DNA of 14,547 nt from JANXQG01 sp037147235 (GTDB lineage Bacteria; Planctomycetota; Planctomycetia; Pirellulales; Thermoguttaceae), in the NCBI GenBank assembly GCA_037147235.1, contig JBAWVO010000164.1, positions 1 through 14,547 on the forward strand, read 5' to 3'. Shown here piece after piece: positions 6,930 to 12,979 of this stretch (its first letter is position 1; every line of letters starts with the position of its first letter). The translations under genes were made by a program, and so were the position numbers. The notes under the pieces were generated by a model. The model had not been told where the DNA came from and did not search any database. It saw only the letters and a program-made list of their open reading frames with translations.

Positions 6930-6958
6930 TTGTTTAGAATCATTTTTGCAGGTATACT
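6930..6958 (+). promoter_or_regulatory. Sigma70-type promoter candidate for the ketoacyl synthase gene
   Basis: TTGTTT (6930-6935), an exact 17-bp spacer and TATACT (6953-6958) lie 59 bp upstream of ATG 7018. This short divergent region is shared with the permease gene, so the two genes could be co-regulated. Confidence 0.45.
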
Positions 6959-7017
6959 TCCAATTGTCGACTGGCGCGGTACATCATTTTTCCAGATAAA
7001 TTCAATGAGGTGTCAAA

Positions 7018-8064
7018 ATGCTCATTAGCGGCGTTTCATTACGATTGCCTAGTGCTCGGATTTCTAACGAAGAAGTTCTGGCGAAGATTGCGGAAAGCAG
7101 CAAGGATTCCTACCAAGGAAACCTTGACGAGGCACTTCGTGCAGTACAGGAACTGTTCGTGCAATCCGGTATAGAAACGCGTGCCTGGTTCGATGTGGGA
7201 GAACCATGGTTCCCCTGCGTGCGTTCCGCGGTAGACGATGCACTGGAGCAGGCTTCCTGCGGGAAAGACGACATCGACTGCATCATCTACTGTAGCGTTT
7301 ATCGGACCGTTCTGGAACCCAGCATGTCGTGTATGCTGGGAAAGGCACTCGCCATCCATCGTGCGACAGCTTTTGACGTCAACGAGGCTTGTGGCGGTTG
7401 GGCGCGAGCGATAGCGATTAGCCACGCTTTCCTGGCCCAGGGCACCTTTAAGCGGATCCTCATCGTCTCCAACGAGGCGTGTGGCGGTGCCAATGGCTAT
7501 GGGAATGATGTTTTCCGTTTGAAGAGCATCGAAGATCTGGAGTGGGCATTTCCCTCCTTCACCATAGGAAACGCCGCGACCGCAACGGTGCTTTCCTACG
7601 ATCCCGACCGGAAATGGGAAATGGTGTTTGAATCGGACAACCGCTTTGCCGACTACTGCCTGTTCCCCACGCAGTGGCCAAGAGATCACGACCACGACCT
7701 GGGGATATTCAGCAGTCAGGGGATGGGGCCGAATGTCTTCACTTGTTACGGAACAAAACTGAAAACCGCGATCTCGCGCAAGTTCCTCCGTTTCGTTGAC
7801 CGGAGCAGGAGTCAGTTGCTGGCTTCCGATATCTTCATTCCTCATACGCAGGCGTACAAAGCTTATCTCGATTTATTCAAGTTGCTGAAAGTCTCTGCAA
7901 ACATCTATTCCGTATTCCCGAAGTACGGGAACATCGTGACTAGTTCTCTTCCAGGAACGCTCGCCGACGCCATGAACTTCGGCGCAGTCAGAAGGGGGCA
8001 GAAGGTGTTCATGGTAATTCCAGCCTCAGGTCTGAGTATGGCGTCGTTCTCTTTTGTTTTCTAG
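7018..8064 (+). CDS. 3-oxoacyl-ACP synthase III-like (thiolase-fold) condensing enzyme
   Basis: The protein has 348 residues and the layout of KAS III/FabH-like enzymes, which join an acyl-CoA starter to malonyl-ACP or a related acyl group. The catalytic triad is intact: Cys125 in FDVNEACGGW, His276 in IPHTQAYK and Asn305 in KYGNIVTSSLP. DIDCIIYCSVYRT (85-97) and the SFTIGNAATATVLSYD region (180-195) are the usual core strands. AGGTG sits 6-7 bases before ATG 7018. There is no neighbouring acyl carrier protein, ketoreductase or malonyltransferase, so it is not the housekeeping fabH cluster; it is more likely a specialised enzyme such as a secondary-lipid or PqsD/OleA-like synthase. NEACGG occurs twice, around Cys125 and again at 152-157 (Cys155), which is odd. 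Substrate cannot be deduced. It is divergent from the permease gene. Confidence 0.85.
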   Translation: MLISGVSLRLPSARISNEEVLAKIAESSKDSYQGNLDEALRAVQELFVQSGIETRAWFDVGEPWFPCVRSAVDDALEQASCGKDDIDCIIYCSVYRTVLEPSMSCMLGKALAIHRATAFDVNEACGGWARAIAISHAFLAQGTFKRILIVSNEACGGANGYGNDVFRLKSIEDLEWAFPSFTIGNAATATVLSYDPDRKWEMVFESDNRFADYCLFPTQWPRDHDHDLGIFSSQGMGPNVFTCYGTKLKTAISRKFLRFVDRSRSQLLASDIFIPHTQAYKAYLDLFKLLKVSANIYSVFPKYGNIVTSSLPGTLADAMNFGAVRRGQKVFMVIPASGLSMASFSFVF

Positions 8065-8099
8065 TTTCATCCCTTCCGAGCGATGGCGTTCTGCGGATT

Positions 8100-8125
8100 A
8101 ACGTCACCGTTGGTTACGTTTTCTT
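8100..8125 (+). terminator. Weak rho-independent terminator after the ketoacyl synthase
   Basis: AACGT-C-ACC (8100-8108) can pair with GGT-T-ACGTT (8112-8120) around the loop GTT with one mismatch, and is followed by TTCTT. It lies 36 bp after the stop codon of the ketoacyl synthase gene. Confidence 0.4.
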
Positions 8126-8269
8126 GCAGACCGCCCCCCTGTCGAATAGATCCAGAGATACAATCTTGTCGGTCTGGGTAAGCGAGCTTCTCACGAAGTC
8201 CTTCATGCATGCGGTGTGGAACTTGAACGTATCGGCCAACGTCAACCAGTCGTTAGATAACTGTGACCT

Positions 8270-8734
8270 TCAAGCTTCTGTCGTGTGCGGTTCCATCTGC
8301 GAGAACCCTTGCCGGGTTATCTTGTCGAATGCGAAGCAAATCACGGCATAGAAAGCGACAAGACCAATAATGCCGGCTATTAGATTGATCTCGTGCCGGG
8401 GCTGAATCACCAGACTGGCCACGTTCACGGCGAATCCGATAACGGCCAGCAGGGCAAACGTGATGATTGAAGGCTTGACGCAGGCAACTGGATTCTTGAT
8501 CAACGCGACCTTGCGAAGGTATGAGAGCGAATAGGAGGCACCGCCGATGTACCCGAAAGTCTGAAATACGAGCAGAATCAGGAAGGCTACGACCGGTGAC
8601 GGCTGTACTCCCGTCAGGACAGCAAGGCCAATCGTACCCGCGACGACTGGCATGGCGAAGCCTGTCGTAAGGACATGGGTCGAAACCACCCAAAAGACGG
8701 AACGAACTTTCTTTTTGGTCACGGTGATGCTCAC
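8270..8734 (-). CDS. Small four-helix membrane protein, unknown function
   Basis: This 154-residue protein starts with a basic cytoplasmic tail (MSITVTKKKVRS) followed by four predicted membrane helices at about 14-38, 44-64, 88-110 and 116-137, and a polar C-terminus (MEPHTTEA). The positive loop SYLRKVALIKN (71-81) between helices 2 and 3 fits the inside-positive rule. The start taken is GTG 8734; there is no good ribosome site in front of it, but a near-consensus promoter 30 bp upstream leaves only about a 23-base leader, which supports a start here. I do not recognise the family; the general look is of the small hydrophobic proteins found beside envelope genes. It is transcribed toward the ketoacyl synthase gene and appears monocistronic. 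Confidence 0.65.
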   Translation of the reverse strand: MSITVTKKKVRSVFWVVSTHVLTTGFAMPVVAGTIGLAVLTGVQPSPVVAFLILLVFQTFGYIGGASYSLSYLRKVALIKNPVACVKPSIITFALLAVIGFAVNVASLVIQPRHEINLIAGIIGLVAFYAVICFAFDKITRQGFSQMEPHTTEA

Positions 8735-9163
8735 TGCTAGGAAAAATAGACTTCAGAAAAACGTATTATAAACCATAGGAACTGGTTGCGTCAATGATCC
8801 AGAATGAGCAAACCTCAGTCAAGTGCATAAGCATATCCCGAATTCCCCCCCTGCGGCTCGTCCCACCCTGTATTGCTAGCACTTCGCCACCTTGCGATCA
8901 AGGCCCAGAAAAGTCGCTGCCTGCGTTAAATTCGTTACAACCGGTAAAGTCCACATCTTGTTTCGATGCAAGATCGGTCAAAAGTACTGGTGAGCCGAGA
9001 CTGCGTTTGTCGATGGTAGGGGTGTGGCAATGTCGTTCCTGACGATTCTCACGAAAAAATGGATCTGACGCCGAGGGTAGGATATCGGCGGCCGGATAGG
9101 ACGACATCCCTGTGCAAATGGACTTACCGTCTTCTATTTAACTTTTCGCAAAAGGAGTGAACT
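8735..9163. other. Intergenic region between divergent genes
   Basis: The leftmost part holds the promoter of the minus-strand membrane protein (8765-8794). The rest, from about 8800 to 9150, contains no credible gene: the short plus-strand frame at 8794-9042 has no ribosome site and an unlikely composition. An AAAGGAGT ribosome site at 9152-9158 serves the next gene. I see no clear promoter for that gene. Confidence 0.5.
8765..8794 (-). promoter_or_regulatory. Near-consensus sigma70 promoter for the four-helix membrane protein
   Basis: On the minus strand, TTGACG (8794-8789), an 18-bp spacer and a perfect TATAAT (8770-8765) lie just upstream of GTG 8734. It is the strongest promoter match in the window. 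Transcription would start near 8757. Confidence 0.6.
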
Positions 9164-10798
9164 GTGAAGAGATTTTCTCGACAAGGAGTCGGGTGCCTGT
9201 TGGCCCTCGCCCTAACGATTGGACTGGCGGGTTTGGCGCGAGGTGCGGATGTTGATACCTCACTTGCGGGCCTGCGTTTCATGCGTCCCTGTCCCTGCCC
9301 ATGTCCTGCCAACACGGCAGGCACCGCCGCGACTGGTTCGGGACAACCAAGCGGCACGGCTCAGCCCGGTACGCAAGGACCAGGAGGCACGGCTTCCGAC
9401 CAGACCCCCGGAACAGCAGAGGCCAGGGGGGCAGAATCTGGAACCGGCGCAGCTATGTCCGATGTGCTTGCCCAAGGCGGCCGTGGCGAGGCCCTGGCGA
9501 GTATGGCGCAAAGCTTTGCCCCGAATATGATCGGCGATGCCTTTGGACCTGGTGGCGCACACTCAACTCTTGTGCGTTCGTTCAGTTTTTCCGGCCTGAA
9601 CCTGACAGGTACGGGTTCCTCCCGCCTCACGGTGAGCAGCGGCTCGAATTCCCAGGTAGTCGCAAAGTACAACAGTATATATAGAGATACTCCCTTCTAT
9701 TATTATCAACATACCTTCGCAGACTACAATGACGCATCGGGGAAGCTTGGAACACCGAACACTGATGTGCCATCGGGGGGTACTTTGGTACCAGGTAGCG
9801 GCAACAATTTCACAACCTCCGGCCCAAATGATTATCCACAATCCTCTTCGTTCAAGGTTGCGTACCAGCTCGACATTCCCAATCCCGGGGCGGGTGGTGT
9901 AGTTGGTCGTACCAAGATCGGCGAAGACACGAGTCCGATGCCTCGCGACCGAATCCTCTTCGACTACAACCTTTTCTCCGGCGTCCCTCTGGCACCCGGC
10001 GGCGTCAATGTTCATCGTTTCACCCCCGGCTTTGAGAAGACGTTTTTCGATGGCGTGATGTCGATCGAAATGAAGGTTCCCATGGCGATCACGATGGACA
10101 GCACGGTCGTCCAAGATGGCGGCACCGACCTCTCGCATGGCGAGTTCGGCAACCTTGCAATCACCTGGAAGGCGTTGTTGCTTCAGTCGGACGAATTCGC
10201 CCTTTCCGGAGGCTTGACAGTAACCGCTCCCACGGCCCGCGATACGAATGTAGTCCTTTCCGATGGAACGCAGTTAGTGTCGATCCGCAACCAATCAACC
10301 CACGTGGGACCTTTCCTTGGCTTCCTCTGGACGCCCAATGAGAAGTTCTTCGCCCAAGGATTTTACCAAGTGGACGTTGAGACCAGCGGTTGCCCCGTTT
10401 CGGTGAACCCCGACGGGTCGGGATTGCAGAACGTCGGAACATTGCACGACACGGTCTACCAATACATCGACTTGGGCATCGGTTCATGGCTGTATCGCGG
10501 ACACGAGAGGTTTGAGAACCTGACCGGCTTCGCTTGGACGCTGGAAGTGCATGGCAACGACTCGCTCAAACCCAACAGGGCGGTCGTTGTAGACAATTGG
10601 CAGATCGGCGACTACTCCAGTATCGACGCGTGGAACCTGACCGTCGGCAGCCACCTTGAATTCAACAATAACACGACCGTGACGATGGGCTATTCTGTTC
10701 CTCTGGCTCATGATCGGGAATTCAACGGCGAGTTCCGTTTGATGTTCAATCACTACTTTGGCGGTTCTACCCGAGTGGCCCAGACTCCGAATATGTAG
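9164..10798 (+). CDS. Secreted probable outer-membrane beta-barrel protein with Pro/Cys and Gly/Thr-rich N-terminus
   Basis: The start is GTG 9164, set by AGGAG 6 bases upstream. The 544-residue precursor has a clear signal peptide (MKRFSRQG, a hydrophobic core to about residue 25, likely cleavage after ARGA at 28). The mature protein begins with a short segment and PCPCPCP (42-48), then a low-complexity region rich in Gly, Thr, Ala, Ser and Pro (about 50-95), and a helical-looking segment (100-128). From about 240 to the end there are alternating aromatic and polar strands (RILFDYNLFSGVP, the HRFTPGFEKTFFDG region, FGNLAITWKALLL, VGPFLGFLWTP, EFRLMFNHYFGG), as expected for a barrel of the phenol-degradation MetA-like or porin-type superfamily; that family link is a tentative recollection. 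It stands alone and is followed by a strong terminator. The clustered Cys residues could be a disulfide or metal site. Confidence 0.75.
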   Translation: MKRFSRQGVGCLLALALTIGLAGLARGADVDTSLAGLRFMRPCPCPCPANTAGTAATGSGQPSGTAQPGTQGPGGTASDQTPGTAEARGAESGTGAAMSDVLAQGGRGEALASMAQSFAPNMIGDAFGPGGAHSTLVRSFSFSGLNLTGTGSSRLTVSSGSNSQVVAKYNSIYRDTPFYYYQHTFADYNDASGKLGTPNTDVPSGGTLVPGSGNNFTTSGPNDYPQSSSFKVAYQLDIPNPGAGGVVGRTKIGEDTSPMPRDRILFDYNLFSGVPLAPGGVNVHRFTPGFEKTFFDGVMSIEMKVPMAITMDSTVVQDGGTDLSHGEFGNLAITWKALLLQSDEFALSGGLTVTAPTARDTNVVLSDGTQLVSIRNQSTHVGPFLGFLWTPNEKFFAQGFYQVDVETSGCPVSVNPDGSGLQNVGTLHDTVYQYIDLGIGSWLYRGHERFENLTGFAWTLEVHGNDSLKPNRAVVVDNWQIGDYSSIDAWNLTVGSHLEFNNNTTVTMGYSVPLAHDREFNGEFRLMFNHYFGGSTRVAQTPNM

Positions 10799-10834
10799 CA
10801 TGACAACCTGATTGCTACCTTTTAGAGGAAGTGG

Positions 10835-10873
10835 CAGGAGGCAATCTCGATCGCGAGGTTGCCTCCTGTTTTT
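10835..10873 (+). terminator. Strong rho-independent terminator
   Basis: CAGGAGGCAATCTCG (10835-10849) pairs with CGAGGTTGCCTCCTG (10854-10868) around the loop ATCG, with one T/G wobble, and is followed by TTTTT (10869-10873). It ends the 544-residue protein's transcript 37 bp after its stop codon. The converging gene ends at 10944; the hairpin has no T tract on that side. Confidence 0.85.
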
Positions 10874-10943
10874 GATTGGCGACCTATTGCACGATGCGCG
10901 TCACGGTATCCTTTTCCGGTGAGAAATACCATGCTGACTTGTC

Positions 10944-12755
10944 TTATTGCAAATGCTCCAGGATCGCCGCGGCGGTCTGATACTCGTCGCAAATGCGGCG
11001 GAACTCCTCGCGGTTGAGAATCTTGGTGACATAGACCTCGGCGCTCACGGGATAGGCCACATCATACGATGCCCCGCCGAAATTTAACTCAACGCTACCG
11101 GCGGGAGCCGGTTTGCCGGAGGCATCCAAAACCTTGGCCGTTGGCACCTGGGCAAAATCCACGGAAACACGGCGGCTCGACCAGCCCATTACGACCCATA
11201 CCTTGGTCTTCTTCCGCTGGATGTCGTAGAAGAGCGGGACCATCATCCGGGCGTCTTGGCCTACGTCGCTGTCACTCTCCAACTGCCTGATCCATGCGGC
11301 GAATGCAGCTTCGGCTGGCCTGCGTTTCGCTCGGATCTGTGGCGAACTGAGCGGGGCCATGCCGATTTGCCGGCAGATCGTCGCGTGTGCCCCGTAGAAC
11401 AGGTTTTCCATCAACTGCAACTCCTCGGCCAGGCTTGGTTGCACCGGACCCGCCGCCGTCTGCCGGTGCATGGTCTGCAATGCCTCCCGACCGAACGTAT
11501 TTTCGAGAACCAGGCGAATGAACGTGTAGCTCAACGTGCGGCGGAAGTAGTAACTCGCCAACGGCTCCGCGCTCAATTCCGGCCTGACAAAAATTTTGAT
11601 CGTTTTGCTGGGGCGATGTGCCGCCGCCCCGGGACTGGGGATTTCGAGCTGTTTAATGTGCGTTTCCCGAGTCAAGGCCAGAATGCCCTTGAAAAGCTCC
11701 AATAGTTGTTTTGAATAGCTCGGATCGTACTGGAGGTGCTTGGACTCGGGCATTTTTTCCGGAATCACCAGCGGCTCGAGTGCCCATGTCTGGTAGTCGT
11801 ACCAGCCCGAACCGCGAGTCGGTGCCAGGGACAAATGCCCGGAGCGGATCTGCTGGATCATCTCGTCAACCAGGCTGAATCCATCGGGAATCGGGCGGTT
11901 CTCGAACAGCCGCTTGACGAGTTCCGTTTCATGCGACAGTGACGGCGGGAAGAAGCAGACCCCTGTGGACGGAATCTGCAAATGTCCGCGGTCCAGATCC
12001 TTGAGTTGCGGACGGAGATCCGGTTTGACCAGTGGGTTGGTTAGCCGCGACACCAGGGTCAGGTAGTTTTCATAGGTCTCGCGGGCCTCGGCATCCGCGT
12101 GCAAGGCCCGTACCAGCGACTCGATACCCGCTTGGTCCTTCAGTTCGGTCTGGAGCATCCGGTCCTGCTGGAAGATGGTTCTCAACTCGTCGCTCCAGGT
12201 ATAGAAGCCAATGGGCTTGCTGAGGAGTTTATTGCGATGGAAATTATCCAGGGTTGCCTGAACCGACGACTGAAAAGGCAGCGGAAGATTCGGCAATCCC
12301 AACTGGGTGGCAGCGAGCATCACACTGACTGACTGCGTTGGCGGGCCTGGCTGTTTCGTCAACTCCTGTATTAGGCTTTGCAGGAGTTTGGCTTTGCCGG
12401 AAAACCGACCTGCGCCCCGCTCGGCCGCGAGGTCGATGGCCGCGTACAGCCCGTCGTCGAACTGCTTGGCTTTCTGCGCTAGTATCGCGGCCGACGCAAA
12501 TCCATGGCCGGGCATTTGTGCCAGGGTTGGGCTGATCGCCGCTTTCGCGACCCCGCGGCCATGCCCGATATCTGGCGGTACGTTGAACCGCAGTATCTGG
12601 TGGCCCAGATCGAGTTCGATATGGTAACCGTCCTGTTGGATCACACGCACGAAGGAGCCAGCCGATTTTTGACCGATGGCCTGTGTGGCCAGCAACGGTT
12701 GACCGAAACAAGCGACCGCCGTCACGACAACCGTGAAGAGAAGGCTTCTGAACAT
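10944..12755 (-). CDS. Large secreted protein of unknown function
   Basis: This is a 603-residue precursor with a good signal peptide (MFRSLLFTVVVTAVACFG, likely cleaved near LLATQA at about 22-26). Start ATG 12755 is supported by AAGGAG 6 bases upstream. The mature part has no membrane helix. It is mixed alpha/beta with Leu-rich amphipathic stretches, a GWYDYQTWALEPLV block near the middle, a charged helix-rich part containing YYFRRTLSYTFIRLVLENTFG, and a C-terminal region that reads as a beta domain (KTKVWVVMGWSSRRVSVDF and onward, with VELNFGGASYDVAYPV). I do not recognise a family or catalytic motif. The C-terminal 120 residues may be a separate domain. It is monocistronic. A TATAGT box (12838-12833) lies upstream without a convincing -35. 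It is probably periplasmic and could be planctomycete-specific. Confidence 0.75.
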   Translation of the reverse strand: MFRSLLFTVVVTAVACFGQPLLATQAIGQKSAGSFVRVIQQDGYHIELDLGHQILRFNVPPDIGHGRGVAKAAISPTLAQMPGHGFASAAILAQKAKQFDDGLYAAIDLAAERGAGRFSGKAKLLQSLIQELTKQPGPPTQSVSVMLAATQLGLPNLPLPFQSSVQATLDNFHRNKLLSKPIGFYTWSDELRTIFQQDRMLQTELKDQAGIESLVRALHADAEARETYENYLTLVSRLTNPLVKPDLRPQLKDLDRGHLQIPSTGVCFFPPSLSHETELVKRLFENRPIPDGFSLVDEMIQQIRSGHLSLAPTRGSGWYDYQTWALEPLVIPEKMPESKHLQYDPSYSKQLLELFKGILALTRETHIKQLEIPSPGAAAHRPSKTIKIFVRPELSAEPLASYYFRRTLSYTFIRLVLENTFGREALQTMHRQTAAGPVQPSLAEELQLMENLFYGAHATICRQIGMAPLSSPQIRAKRRPAEAAFAAWIRQLESDSDVGQDARMMVPLFYDIQRKKTKVWVVMGWSSRRVSVDFAQVPTAKVLDASGKPAPAGSVELNFGGASYDVAYPVSAEVYVTKILNREEFRRICDEYQTAAAILEHLQ

Positions 12756-12920
12756 TTCACACTCCTTACCTTGTTGGGATTTGCACTGGGATTTAGGCTC
12801 TAAGCGGACTCGATTGCAAAATCGCGCCGAACACTATAGCAAAACCTATTCCGTGCGCGGATCGGACAAGAACTGAGAGAGGCTATCCAAAAAATTCTGA
12901 TGCATTCTTTTGCAACAAGA

Positions 12921-12944
12921 AGGGCCACCCGGAAGGATGGCCCT
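12921..12944 (-). terminator. Rho-independent terminator of the repeat-protein gene
   Basis: On the minus strand AGGGCCATCC pairs with GGGTGGCCCT (one T/G wobble) around the loop TTCC, then TCTTGTTG follows. It lies about 36 bp after the stop codon at 12980 and closes that transcript. Confidence 0.6.
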
Positions 12945-12979
12945 AGGTGTTCAAGCTCGACTCGGCTTCAGTTAGAATC

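Noticed and set aside
7039..7845. 268-codon minus-strand frame
   Set aside because: It is fully antisense to the ketoacyl synthase, whose catalytic triad confirms the plus-strand frame.
8794..9042. 82-codon plus-strand frame
   Set aside because: Its ATG lies within the minus-strand promoter, has no ribosome site, and the product shows no recognisable structure.
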